A DNA stretch of 64,000 nucleotides from Scilla litardierei (lineage: Eukaryota; Streptophyta; Magnoliopsida; Asparagales; Asparagaceae): contig CM061136.1 of assembly GCA_030789695.1 (NCBI GenBank), positions 131,416,648-131,480,647 on the forward strand, given 5' to 3'. A program made the position numbers and the translations under genes. Position 1 is the first letter of the stretch. The number at the start of each line of letters is the position of its first letter. Under the pieces are notes generated by a model, which saw only the letters and a list, made by a program, of their open reading frames with translations, made no database searches and was not told the origin of the DNA. Of the stretch, positions 10,627-21,578 are shown piece after piece.

Positions 10627-12444
10627 AAATCCCCCAAGCTGAACTCTTCCTCGTCCTCGAGGAAGACGAGTGAGAGTAGGAGCTCGGAGGGAGAAAATAG
10701 AGAGAAGGAGAGAAAAAGAGAATTCTATATCCTAAATCGCCCGTAAGGGCCAACAAAATCAAACACGCCACACGAAGCAAGCATACGACAAAACACAACA
10801 CTAAACCAAGGAATGTGAGTCCAAACAAGTGTCGTGGGCCCACACAGTGAAGCGCGAGTGAGTGTGGTCGTGTGCTAGCAGATGGTGTCACTATCTACGA
10901 TGTGCAATAAAGCTCGATATACACATACCCAAAGAAAGACCCAAATATCGATTCAATTTGAAATTGCGGTGAATATTAGCTCAAGCATGCATGAGAAGAG
11001 TATAAGAATAGAAGCGTATCATGCATCGGGGACTCCACAGCTAGGGACTAGGAAATCACCACACTATAGCCTAGGTAATCGCTAGAAGGTCCCTATGCCA
11101 AGTGTTTTCGAAAACGATGGGGGTTGAGATGATGTGGAGTAGAACACTCGGTGCAGATTCTCGCCTTCCCTTTATTCTCGGTAGATAGGAAAAATATTCA
11201 CACTTGAAATTTTTGGGTTTTGGGTATTTGTACTTTTTTTGGATTTTGGGCTATACAAAATTTTTCTTTTCTTTTCTTTTTGGGTTTTTCTTTTCTTTTC
11301 TCTTCTCTTTTTTTTGGATTTTTGGGAATTGGGATATTTACATGTGTACTCTCCCAAGTGGGAGAACGGTACACGACGAGGGGATTTGCACCAAGTAAAA
11401 TAAAAATGAAATCGGATTCTAAACACTTGGACAAAGGAGATATTTCTCGCTAATCAGAGCATAGGCTAAATGGGTTATCCTAGTCCTTGTTTGTGGAATC
11501 TCGACACAAGCGAATTGAAATATACGATATAAATATAGCATGCATATAGAAGCAGATAGTAGAAGCAAATACCGCATATTCAAATCGAAGCATGATAATC
11601 TAGGGGTCAACCAAGGATAGGTATATAAAACATAATCACAAGGTAGAAGCACACCAAACAGCTAGGCACGACGCACGACTCACAAAAAGCTAAGTGGACC
11701 CCGCGATGCATGAAATGCAAGAGGACTCGATATCCTAGGGTTAGTGAATGTGATTATCGAAGCTATGCAAGGTGCGCGTGTGATTTTCGTGACAATTCAT
11801 CATAGGGTTCATCTCTAGGAGAAAGAGATAAAAAGAAGAAAAAAGAAAAAGAAAAAGAAAAACAAGGAGAAAAACGACTCAAATAACGAAGAAAAAGAGA
11901 CAATGACGCACGAAGTACGACTCCCCCAAGCTGAAACTTGCATTGTCCTCAATGCAATAGTAGTGAATACCGGGGGGGGGGGGGGGGGGGAATGAAAATG
12001 GGGGGGAGTTACGCACCGACACAAAAAATGAAAAACACGAAAAACACACGAGCGAAACTAAAAAAAATAAAGAAAAAGAAACACTCAAATAAAAGATATA
12101 AAACACGACAAAAGAACACCAAGACACAGACACACAACAACGACACACGAAAACATGCACACAAATCGATTTCCCCCAAGCTAAACATGACAATGCCAGC
12201 AAAACGATATGATCAATGTGATGCAGAAATATGCAAGGGGAAAATCGGAAAAGAAAAGAAAGAAATCAAAATGCAGGAGAGACGGTGTGCTCATTCTCCT
12301 CGGAAGAGGATGAGGGTGAAATGATAGAAGGGCACGACATGAAGGGTTATTAAGATGCAAAAGCAAACCCCAGATACGCTCCCCTCGCTAATGAGAGGAG
12401 ACGAGATTATTCAAATCTAAACTAGAAAGCGGTAAATTTTTACA
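10627..12444 (-). promoter_or_regulatory. 3' noncoding region of Ath-out with three PPT-like modules
   Basis: On the minus strand AGCTTGGGGGA occurs three times: at about 12175-12186, at 11921-11932, and immediately before the LTR at 10627-10639. The last two follow 8-base stems with an AGGA loop (TTGCATTG-AGGA-CAATGCAA and CTTCCTCG-AGGA-CGAGGAAG). The whole stretch is homologous to 19934-21578 of Ath-in. A G homopolymer of about 20 lies at 11971-11990. No ORF is credible here. Confidence 0.7.
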
Positions 12445-13806
12445 CTACTGGATTAGGATACACCTGAGCATAGGCGGGTCCAAGATATGGAGTGGGGCAG
12501 GTAGCTGCTCTAACTGCTCCTTCTGTGGCTCCGCCAGAAGCGCTGTGCCCCGTGTGCCAATGGACCCAAGCAATGCACCTCCAAGCGTCCCTCGTAGGTG
12601 TCCACCTGTGACCTGCAAAGGACGAGGTGCATTAGTCCATGGCAAGAAATTATTTCCCGAAATAAATGTATCCCAGAGATAATCGTCAACATAAGATGGA
12701 AAAATAATAAATGGGTGACGAATACTCCCTGAGAATGGGTCGCTATCCTCTGTACTAGTGACGACCGAATTCTCGCTCTCCATGAGAAGTGGCTCTCCAG
12801 GTAGTGACGCACCGCAGCATACCTCAAGGGAAGTAGATCCTGTGTCCTGCGAGAGATATGGCGTGTCAAAAATATATGAGTCTAAAGAAATAGGACGTGA
12901 AAAGCGAGACTCAAATGTGGAGTGAGAGTGAGTATGAAAATCTCCCTGAATAGGGGCAATATGCTCAAGTAGATGCTCAGCCGCAGAAGAAGTGGAGCGT
13001 GACGGTAGAGGTAGATGTGGCTCGGGCTCCATGAAGTGGATGATCGTATCCAAGCCCTCATGCACATCCTCCTCGATGATATGCTCATGCTCCTCCATCT
13101 GCCCGATGTCCTGAATGACATCCTCATGGTTGGCCACCGACCAAGGAGGAAGCTGTGACAGAGATGGCTCTAGAGGTGGATGTGGAGCGGACCCCTCGTA
13201 TGTGGTCGTGGTGTCCTCGTCCTCACGCACATCCTCCTCGTCGGTATGCATAATCTCTGTAAACTCCTCAGTGCTCTCATAGGACTCATGTGGGGTATCC
13301 AAATCAAGACAAGAAATCTTTCCCACAGATCCTAGATAAATCTCACCATCCTCACTATCATCATCAAAAAATGCTTCGTCATCCAAGTGGTAGTGATGGA
13401 AAAATGGGGTATCGGCTTGAGATGTGTCTATGGTGGCCGATGGCATGGTGGTCTCAACCATGAAAGTGGGTATATCCTCTCCTTCATCCCCTCTTCTCGG
13501 TGTCAGCTCGGTGATTGGTACCATTAAGTTTTGTAATATTTGGCCTTGGTTAAACATGGCACTTTCAAGGAGAGACACGAGGCTTGATTCTTCTTGTGTT
13601 TGTGGAGGGGTATAAGGTTGAGGAAATGGATGGAAGGTGTTTGGGCTAAGGTTGTGGGAAAATGTTTGGCCTTGGAGTGGGGGGAGGCTCTCAAGCGTAA
13701 ATGGGCAATCATAATACACGTGCCCCGCCATCCCACAAGTCTCACAAACCACAACTGGATAAGGATCGTATCCTCCCATCTGAGCATCGAAATTTGATCT
13801 CCACAT
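12445..13806 (-). CDS. Gag-derived acidic ORF of Ath-out
   Basis: This is an intact 453-residue frame. A CX2CX4HX4C zinc knuckle (C21, C24, H29, C34; CETCGMAGHVYYDC) stands almost at the N terminus. A Pro/Gln-rich linker and a segment reading SSLVSLLESAMFNQGQILQN follow, which resembles the tail of Athila gag after its zinc knuckle. The remaining roughly 330 residues are strongly acidic (runs such as DDEAFFDDDSEDGE, TDEEDVREDEDT) and match nothing I know. The major gag core and all of pol are missing. The ATG at 13806 is preceded on the minus strand by TTTTTGTTGTCCAG, a plausible 3' splice site, so an upstream exon is possible. It is the only ORF of the element and is uninterrupted. It may bind RNA through the knuckle; the acidic part has no assigned role. 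Confidence 0.65.
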   Translation of the reverse strand: MWRSNFDAQMGGYDPYPVVVCETCGMAGHVYYDCPFTLESLPPLQGQTFSHNLSPNTFHPFPQPYTPPQTQEESSLVSLLESAMFNQGQILQNLMVPITELTPRRGDEGEDIPTFMVETTMPSATIDTSQADTPFFHHYHLDDEAFFDDDSEDGEIYLGSVGKISCLDLDTPHESYESTEEFTEIMHTDEEDVREDEDTTTTYEGSAPHPPLEPSLSQLPPWSVANHEDVIQDIGQMEEHEHIIEEDVHEGLDTIIHFMEPEPHLPLPSRSTSSAAEHLLEHIAPIQGDFHTHSHSTFESRFSRPISLDSYIFDTPYLSQDTGSTSLEVCCGASLPGEPLLMESENSVVTSTEDSDPFSGSIRHPFIIFPSYVDDYLWDTFISGNNFLPWTNAPRPLQVTGGHLRGTLGGALLGSIGTRGTALLAEPQKEQLEQLPAPLHILDPPMLRCILIQ

Positions 13807-13990
13807 GGTAATATCAAAGATACCTGGACAACAAAAATAAGAAAACTAGAGAGGAGCGTCAATAGTACAAGAGAATAACAAAAAGATAATATAATAGTGG
13901 GGGAAAAATTTCTTGGTTATTGAATATTTTTTTAAAAAAAAGAAAAAGAAATTTTTTTTGTGTTTTTACGCGTAGTCTAACAAACCCAAG
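13807..13990 (-). other. Leader of Ath-out, distal to Ath-in
   Basis: AT-rich leader between the Ath-in insertion and the ORF start. With 23137-23190 it makes a leader of about 235 bases after the 5' LTR. No ORF is seen. Confidence 0.6.
13986..13990. repeat. Target-site duplication of Ath-in (left)
   Basis: CCAAG precedes the left LTR and is repeated at 23137-23141 after the right LTR. Confidence 0.9.
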
Positions 13991-15547
13991 TGACGTGCGT
14001 TTATATTTCATATATTCACGCACGTTTTCTTTTGTGTTTCTCCGTGTTTTTCCGCCGTCTTTTATTCGTTTTCTTGTATTTTCTCGTTTTCTTTCACTTT
14101 TCTTTGTTTATCCATGATTGCAGGAGATTGACCATGTAGGGACGTTTAACGATGATATCCCAAGTCCCCGGAGCAACGGGAGAAGTCACGCATGATCCAG
14201 GGGGTCAAACGTCGAAGAATTCATCTTTCAGCCCCTCACCCGGTCGGTTGGTCATCTCCAACCGATCAGGTGATGCACGCGTGCACCACCCGGTCTCAGC
14301 CGGAGCTCACATGGAAGTCACCCGACCGGTTCGCAGACCGGTTCAGCGGGGGACTGTTCTCTGTTTTCTCGAGCAAAATGCCAACCGATCGGGTGACTCT
14401 TACCCGATCGGTTCATCTGTAGCTGAAGATGAAGAGCTGAAGACACGGGCGCCAAACCGATCGCTTCACCCGACGGCTCCAAGATCCAACCGGTCACTCA
14501 AGAACTCACCCGACCGGTTCATGTGATCGGGTGAAAGCTCGCCGTTTTCTGTTATTATTTTGTAACGCATCAACCGATCGGTTGACTTGTCAACCGATCG
14601 GGTGATGCGAGAGTCTATAAATAGAACCCCTAGGGTTCCAGAAACGGGAGCTGCTAGTTTTTTACTGTTTTCTCACTTTGTGACGGCTGTAATTGTTACT
14701 CTTTTGTAAGTTTTCAGATCTTTCTCAAATTTTAGTATTGTCTTATCTACTCTATTACTTCCGCATTGCAATCGTCCGATTATGATTCCAACGGTTAATT
14801 TTTATTTAGATCGCTTTTTCATGGATTTTTGTGAGTAGTTCCCAAATCTGGGATTTTGGTGGAAACCCCTTCGGGGGCTCTTCCCGATGCGTCCATAGGG
14901 TTAGGAAATCGATAGGGATTAGGAATCTAACGATTACGCGGGGTGTTTCATTGTCATCGGCGGGAAAAAGACCGCCTTTGACCTTTGGGCCAAGAGGGAA
15001 TAAACTTGGCGGTTGACTCCCTAGCCATAGCTCACACCCATAGCGTAGACGTCGAATCCTAGCACGCGGGAGCGGCAGGATGAGACGTTGGGAGTTATCG
15101 TTGCGGGCTTAGTGCTCCTGGGATCGATCAGTGTTAATGGACACGGGAGTGCCCACTGATCGAATCCGGGAAGTCCGGCGTATCATCCTGGGCACCGACC
15201 GGAATATCGGGCCCATGGGATACCGGTATCACTTTCAGAGGCAACGTCTCACCATTAGACCCTAATCCCGATCGCTATCCATACCCGTAGGCCGTATCGG
15301 TGAGAGTCTCTCGTCGGGTTGGAAACCAAAGTCCCGGGTTTTCTTTCTTGTTGTTCATACCCTTTATTTCCTTTCGTGACAACCATCTACCGATTCGGGC
15401 TAGCTCGCCCCTCGGGGTGATTTAGGTCCTACCTGACTCAAGCACAACCTCGCCTCCCTGAGTTCGATATTCCCGCACCCTACACTAACCGTGCACTTGC
15501 GGTAAACCGACACCGCGCCTCTACCGCAGAAGCGGGGGCGCCGGTCA
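13991..15547 (+). repeat. 5' LTR of Ath-in
   Basis: Runs from TGACGTGCG to GCCGGTCA. The U3 part holds about a dozen CCGATCGG/CCGACCGG motifs in opposed pairs (14240-14610), ending two bases before a TATA box region (TATAAATA, 14616-14623), with CCCTAGGG just downstream. A hairpin-rich, GC-rich R/U5 region follows. The 61-residue frame at 14831-15016 recurs in the 3' LTR and is not regarded as a gene. Confidence 0.9.
14240..14623 (+). promoter_or_regulatory. CCGATCGG motif array and TATA box of the Athila LTR
   Basis: Motifs read AACCGATCGGGTGA or its complement TCACCCGATCGGTT, usually as inverted neighbours. TATAAATA at 14616-14623 follows. The same array stands before the env-position ORF at 17898-18245. 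Confidence 0.75.
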
Positions 15548-17610
15548 AGTTTATGGCGCTGTTGTCGTGCCTCAGTAATCTCACTAAGGTCCTGGAGAGA
15601 TGTCAGGAAAAGGGACTTGTCCTAAACTGGGAGAAGTGCCACTTCATGGTCCAGGAGGGAGTTGTGCTGGGACACATCATCTCTTCGAGGGGAATCGAGG
15701 TTGATAAGGCTAAAGTTGAAGTGATTGAAAAGCTTCCACCATCGCACAATCTTCGAGGAGTCTGTGGTTTCTTAGGACACGCAGGATTCTATCGTCGCTT
15801 CATAAAAGACTTCTCGAAGATTTCCAGGCCCCTGACCCAACTTCTCATGAAGGACGTACCTTTCGTCTTCAGCGAGGAGTGTATGGAAGCCTTCCGCACT
15901 TTGAAGCAAGCTTTGATTTCCGCGCCCATAATACAGCCACCAAACTGGAGACTACCCTTTGAGCTGATGTGTGATGCTAGTGATTATGCGGTTGGTGCCA
16001 TCCTAGGGCAGAGGAAGGATAAAAACCTTCATGTCATATATTATACGAGCAAAACCCTTGATGCCGCTCAAAGAAATTATACTACCACGGAAAAAGAATT
16101 GCTCGCGGTGATCTACGCCATGTATAAGTTCTGACAATATCTTGTTGGCGCCAAGGTGATCGTACACACGGATCACGCGGCTCTTAAATACCTATTGAAC
16201 AAGAAAGAAGCCAAGCCATGACTCATTAGATGGATTCTCCTCCTCTAGGAGTTTGACCTGGAAATCAGAGACAAGAAGGGGGCGGAGAATGTTGTTGCCG
16301 ATCACCTGTCCAGGATGCCCACTCTCGATTTAAATGCTACACCGATCGATGATTCACTCCCTGACGAGCATCTCTTCTCTGTCTCTTCCTCCTGGACCCC
16401 CTGGTACGCCGACATCGCAAATTATCTGGCTTGTGCCATCGTTCCCCACAATGTGAGCTTTCAGCAGAAGAACAAATTTTTCCATGAGGTCCGCAAATTT
16501 TATTGGGATGACCCCCACCTATACAAAACCTGCAATGATGGGGTAATACGAAGATGCATCCCTGAAACTGAGGCGACTTCCATCATTTCCCACTGCCATG
16601 GGCAGCATTGTGGAGGGCACGCGAGCACCTACAAGACCACCGCAAAAATTCTCCAAAGCGGATTCTACTGGCCTACACTCTTCAGGGACACACATGTTTA
16701 TGTCCAAGCCTGCGATAAATGTCAAAGAGCTGGGAATATCTCCAAAATGAATGAGATGCCTCAACACTACATCCTGGAGATAGAAATCTTCGATGTATGG
16801 GGAGTGGACTTTATGGGACCGTTCCCTTCCTCCTCGGGGAACCAGTATATCTTGGTGGCTGTAGACTACGTGCCGAAATGGGTTGAAGCGATAGCCAGTC
16901 CAACCAATGATTCCAGAGTGGTGGCCAAGTTCTTTAAAAGCAACATCTTCTCGCGGTTCGGTGTACCTCGTGTCCTGATCAGTGACGGAGGGAGCCACTT
17001 TATAGAGAAGAAATTCGAGGCCCTCTTAAAAAAATACGGGGTGCAACACCGGGTGGGGCGTGCCTACCACCCGCAGACCAGCGGTCAGGCGGAAGTCTCT
17101 AACCGGGAGATTAAAAGCATACTAGAAAAGATGGTGGCCAATTCCAGAAAGGACTGGTCATCAAATCTCCCTGACGCGCTTTGGGCCTACAGGACGGCAT
17201 TAAAAACTTCTATCGGCACAACTCCCTACCGGCTTGTCTATGGGAAAGCTTGCCATCTTCCTGTGGAATTGGAACACAAGGCATATTGGGCAGTTAAGAA
17301 TCTGAACTTCGACACCAAGAAGGTAGGAGTACACCGGCAGCTACAACTCAACGAGCTCGACGAAATCCGGCTTAATGCCTATGAGAACGCCAAGATCTAC
17401 AAGGAGAAGCTGAAGCGGTGGCACGATAAGCGAATCTTAAAGAGGGAATTCAAGGAAGGGGACTTAGTTCTCCTGTTCAACTCAAGGCTGAAGCTCTTTC
17501 CTGGGAAACTCAAGTCAAGATGGTCGGGACCGTTCCGCGTCACCAAGGTTTTCCCGCATGGGGCTATCGAGATAATGGGAAGGGATGAGCCGTTTAAGGT
17601 GAACGGGTAG
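15548..17610 (+). pseudogene. Ath-in pol remnant: end of RT, RNase H, integrase
   Basis: The PBS-like TGGCGCTGTTGTCG (degenerate against TGGCGCCGTTGCCG) fuses almost directly to the reverse-transcriptase thumb (LVLNWEKCHFMV, VCGFLGHAGFYRRFIKDF), so gag, protease and the polymerase palm are gone. RNase H follows (LMCDASDYAVGAILGQ, TTEKELLAV). Stops interrupt it at 16132 (TGA), about 16219 (TGA) and about 16247 (TAG). From 16315 integrase is open for 431 residues, with an HHCC finger ([10 protein letters not shown] ... CDKCQ), catalytic Asp in GVDFMG, Asp in LISDGGSHF, Glu in GQAEVSNRE, and a C-terminal GPY/F module (RWSGPFRV). It ends at a TAG at 17610. The integrase looks intact, but no full polyprotein can be made. 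Confidence 0.85.
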
Positions 17611-18706
17611 CGTCTGAAACACTATGCAGTTGGAGAACCAGAATTCTCTCCGGTCGGATCCCCAACGAGCGACAGCTCTTCCTCTAACCCCCCGGATCCT
17701 AATTGACCACCGCTGCGGGCGTCGAGCCAACGACGTTAAACAAGTGCGCTTCATGGGAGGCAACCCATGTTCTAAACTTATGCTTCGTTTTGTAGGATTT
17801 TTTCCGCTTTATTTTTCTCTATTTTTATAAATAAATCCAGCCGAAACAACTTCCGTGAAGGAACTCAGGCGTGTCTTGGTTTTTGCAGAAAACAAGGCCT
17901 CAACCGATCGGGTGAGTTCTCACCCGATCGGTTGGGATGTATCAGACACATGCCGCAACTGTCCCCAAATGAACCGAACGGTTGAAGAATGGAGAGACAG
18001 GGTGACAGACCGGGTGATCTGGGGAGAGTTCTCGGAAAATTTTTGGGGAACACCAACCGATCGGTTGAGTTCTAGCGCGATCGGTTGAAGCGACCGGGTG
18101 AGCATCCCTCAATTCTCGGGAAAAATTTGGGAGGCGGCCAACCGATCGGTTGACAAGTCAACCGACCGGTTCGCCTGTAGCTGTTGGCCGACAGGAACTT
18201 TCGAAATTTGCCTACCCGATCGGGTGAGAACTCACCCGATCGGTTCATTTTTGTCCCTGTATATACCCCTACCGCACGGTGACCGCCACCCGACCCCGAA
18301 AATTCCCTTCACACGGTTTCACGCCCTCCAACTGTCGAATCGACCTCCTCCACCCTACATACTGCCCCTAGACCCTCATCCCCACTCACTCCCATACTTC
18401 CCCACCCCCGCCACCTCGCCATCTTCGACATTCCATCATCAAACACCAAACCCTAACCCTAACCCCAAAATTTTCAAAAATCTGGTTCTTGTCGGATCAG
18501 CGAGCGGCGGCTTCCCGAACTGTTTCCTCCTACTACGCGAGACCCCCGGGCGCTTGATCTTGCTACATCGATGGGTAACACTCTTCCACTCTACACATCT
18601 TTTACTTTATCTGTAATATCCTAAATTGGTGTTGTACCTGCTTCACTTGCTCTGTATTCATCTTAGGCTCGCCCCCACTTTCATTTTCACCACCCACATA
18701 GTCGCC
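17611..18706 (+). promoter_or_regulatory. Pol-to-env spacer of Ath-in: motif array, TATA, telobox, probable 5'-UTR intron
   Basis: After the pol stop comes a hairpin typical of Athila (CATGGGAGGCAACCCATG, 17752-17769). An array of CCGATCGG motifs follows at 17898-18245, the same words as the LTR U3, then TGTATATACCCC at 18259-18270. AAACCCTAACCCTAACCCC is at 18448-18466. A likely 92-base intron is at 18575-18666 (G|GTAACA ... TCATCTTAG|G). This layout is that of a promoter and 5' UTR for the next ORF. The array and boxes are seen directly; promoter activity is inferred. Confidence 0.6.
18575..18666 (+). other. Probable 5'-UTR intron before the Athila env-position ORF
   Basis: GTAACACTC donor, T/C-rich interior, branch-like TCCTAAAT and TGTATTCATCTTAG acceptor. 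It ends 40 bases before the chosen ATG. It is predicted from sequence only. Confidence 0.4.
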
Positions 18707-19933
18707 ATGTCTAAGAAAGGGAAAGAGGTTGCATCATCTTCGCGCCGTAATCCGCTCTACGGCCCCTTTTTCCCCTCTTTCCTTGGCATAAAACCTTCTA
18801 CGGAAGAGCAGTCTGACCGTTTGCGAGCACTACTTCATCGCCCGATGAGACCTACACTCTTCGCCGATCGCCCCACACTCGAAGCTCTAGGGCTTTCGAA
18901 CGGCGTCGCCAGAATCTTCAACTGTATCGGGTGCCATACTCTCTCTCACATCCATGCTCACACACACAGAAATCTCACGCTTGAATTCCTCAGTTCCCTA
19001 GAGTTGTTTGATGGGGGTTTCTCTTTCCACGCTTTCAACTACGACTTTTCGCTGGGATTCATCGAGTTGAACAATATCCTCAATCTCCGTCACCCCGATC
19101 TTAATACTGAACATTCCACCCAAGATCGAACTGACATCTCCTCTCAATTTCGGGCTGATGGTGTTTGGCAACGATTTACCCGGTACACCACCTTTCCACC
19201 CGAGGCTCCTGCCTCCTACATTATTCACCCGTGTTACCGCCTCGCCCATTGCATCCTCGCCAACACTGTTTTCGCCCGCGTGGATGTGTCCACTGTGTCT
19301 AGGGATGAGCTCTTCTTTCTCTACGCCATGTACGATGACAGGATCCTTGGGCGCATCCCTATGCCCATAAACGTCGCTCATTGGATCGTCCACGAAATTT
19401 TTGCTGTTAGCCGCGCCACTTCTGGATCCATCTGTTGTGGAGGGATGATCACCCTTATTGTCAGCTGCGTTTTGAGAGTGCCACCCGACCTCCCTATTTT
19501 GCCCGGACGTAGCCGTATTGATCGCGATTACTTGATCGATATCAATATGCTTACTCCATTCGGTGAAGACCGTGCTGTCTACCTTTATAGCCCCGCCTGC
19601 GAACCTTTCGCCATCCTGCCACCTTTGACCCCTTTGCGGCTACCCTACCCCCCGTCTCGCCTGCCTTGGGAGTTTTACCCCGATCCTTGGTATTCTCCAT
19701 TAGTGCATCTACCACCCTTGGATCCTCCCGATTGGCACCCAACTGTCGGCCCACCTGGTACGATCTTTCTCCACCACAGCCCTCCAGTGCACATCGATCC
19801 TCCCGTGCTCCAGCCTGTCGCCCCTCCTTCACCCATAGGCACACCCTCCTCTTCCTCTGAGGATTCTTTCATTCACTATTCCCCTCCCTCCTCCCCCTCC
19901 CCCTACCATTCCAGTACCAGCGAATCCGATTGA
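18707..19933 (+). CDS. Athila env-position ORF (post-pol protein)
   Basis: This is an intact 408-residue frame in the position of the Athila env-like ORF. The start chosen is MSKKGKEVASS at 18707, with a basic N terminus that could be a nuclear signal; the upstream ATG at 18626 falls in the probable intron. The core reads FNYDFSLGFIELNNILNL, then DELFFLYAM, PINVAHWIVHEI, CGGMITLIVS and VPPDLP. That order matches the post-pol ORFs of A1 and B (YAL/YAI, INWA, a Gly-Thr helix, VPL). The tail is Pro/Ser-rich. I see no signal peptide and no clear transmembrane anchor, so an envelope role is not supported by the sequence. It resembles the plant ATHILA ORF-1 type family. It is the only full ORF left in the element apart from integrase. 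Confidence 0.75.
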   Translation: MSKKGKEVASSSRRNPLYGPFFPSFLGIKPSTEEQSDRLRALLHRPMRPTLFADRPTLEALGLSNGVARIFNCIGCHTLSHIHAHTHRNLTLEFLSSLELFDGGFSFHAFNYDFSLGFIELNNILNLRHPDLNTEHSTQDRTDISSQFRADGVWQRFTRYTTFPPEAPASYIIHPCYRLAHCILANTVFARVDVSTVSRDELFFLYAMYDDRILGRIPMPINVAHWIVHEIFAVSRATSGSICCGGMITLIVSCVLRVPPDLPILPGRSRIDRDYLIDINMLTPFGEDRAVYLYSPACEPFAILPPLTPLRLPYPPSRLPWEFYPDPWYSPLVHLPPLDPPDWHPTVGPPGTIFLHHSPPVHIDPPVLQPVAPPSPIGTPSSSSEDSFIHYSPPSSPSPYHSSTSESD

Positions 19934-21578
19934 CTCCCCCTTGCATATCTCTGCATTTCATTGATCATATCATTTCGCTAGCACTGTCTGGTCTAGCTTG
20001 GGGGATGTCAATTTTGGTGTGCTGTCGTGTTTTGTTTGTTTTTCTCATTTTTATGTGTGTGCTTGTTTTTCCCATTTTGAGTGTCGTGTCGTGTGATTTT
20101 AGTTTTATTTTTATTTTCGTTTCGTTTGATTTTGTTTTTGATCTTTCTTTATTTTCAGTTTCATCTCTGTGTTTTCCTTGTTTTCATTTCTTTTTTTTGT
20201 GTCAGTGCGTATTTCCCCCCATCTTCATTGCCCTCCCGTACTCAGTCATATTGCATTGAGGGCAATGCAAGCTTCAGCTTGGGGGAGTCGCACTGTGTGC
20301 GTCATTTGAGTCCTTCTTTTTCATTTTTTGTGTCGTTTTCATCGTGTTTTTTTTCATTTTTTCTTTGTTTTTCTCTTCTCTTCTTTTTACCTCTTTCTCC
20401 TAGAGATGAATCCTATGATGAATCGCCACAAAGTCACACACACCTAGCATTGCATCGATAATCACACTCACTAACCCTAGGATTTCGAGTCCTCTTGCAT
20501 TTCACGCATCGTGGGTCCACTTAGCTTTTTTGTGAGTTGTGCGTTGTGCCTAGCTGTTTGGTGTGCTTCTGCCTTGTGATTTTACTTTATATACCTGTCC
20601 AGGAATGACCCCTAGATTATCATGCATCGATTTGAATATGCGGTACTTGCTTCCATATTATGCATGCTATATTTATATCGTATATTTCAATTCGCATGCG
20701 TCGGGATTCCACAACTAAGGACTAGGATAACCCATTTAGCCTATGCTCTATTTAGCGAGAATAGTTTCCTTTGCCCGAGTGTTTAGATTTCGACTTCTTT
20801 TTTGTTTTACTTGGTGCAAATCCCCTCGTCGTGTACCGTTCTCCCACTTGGGAGAGTACACATGTGTATAGCCAAAAACCCGAAAATTCAAAAAAAAAGA
20901 GAGAAAAGAAAAGAAAAAACCAAAAAGAAAAGAAAAGAAAAATATTGTATAGCCAAAAAGCAAAAAAAAATATGCAAATACCCAAAACCCAAAAAAATTC
21001 CCGTGTGAATATTTTCCTACTTGCCGAGAATAAAGGGAAGGCGAGAATTTGCACCGAGTGTTCTACTCCACATCATCTCAACCCCCATCGTTATCGAAAA
21101 CACTTGGCTTAGGAACTTTTTAGCTAGTATCTAGGCTATAGTGGCGTGATTTCCTTAACCCTAGTTGTGGAGTCCCCGATGCATGATACGCTTCTATTCT
21201 TACTCTTCTCATGCATGCTTGAACTTATATTCGCCGCTTAATTCAATTCGAATCGATATTTGGGTCATATCTTGGATTTGTGTATATCGAGCCACATAGC
21301 ACATTGTAGAAAGCGACACCATTTGCTAGCACACGACCACACTCACTCGCGCTTCACCGCGTGGGCCCACGACACTTATTTGGACTCGTTTTCCTAGGTT
21401 TAGTGGTGTGATTTGGCGTTTGCTTGCTTGGTGTGTCGTTTTTGATTTTTGTTGGCTCTGACGGGCGATCTAGGATTTAGAGTTTTCTTTTTCTTTCTTC
21501 CTCTCTATTTTTCCCTTCCTAGCTCCTACTCTCACTCGTCTTCCTCGAGGACGAGGAAGAGTTCAGCTTGGGGGATTT
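19934..21578 (+). promoter_or_regulatory. 3' noncoding region of Ath-in with three PPT-like modules
   Basis: AGCTTGGGGGA occurs at 19995-20005, at 20276-20286, and at 21565-21575 just before the LTR. The second follows the hairpin TTGCATTG-AGGG-CAATGCAA (20251-20270). The third follows CTTCCTCG-AGGA-CGAGGAAG (21540-21559). Between them lie pyrimidine tracts and a TCTCCCACTTGGGAGA hairpin near 20842. All are conserved in Ath-out. Confidence 0.7.

Noticed and set aside
14831..15016. 61-residue ORF, repeated at 22421-22606
   Set aside because: It lies in the R/U5 region of the Ath-in LTRs and has no coding signature.
16519..16998. 159-residue minus-strand ORF
   Set aside because: It is the antisense shadow of the Ath-in integrase.
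18448..18466. Telomere end
   Set aside because: Only two to three CCCTAA units in a 5'-UTR-like region; read as telobox motifs.
18626..18706. Upstream ATG of the Athila env-position ORF
   Set aside because: It falls in the probable 5'-UTR intron, and the hydrophobic lead it adds is unlikely to be a real signal peptide.
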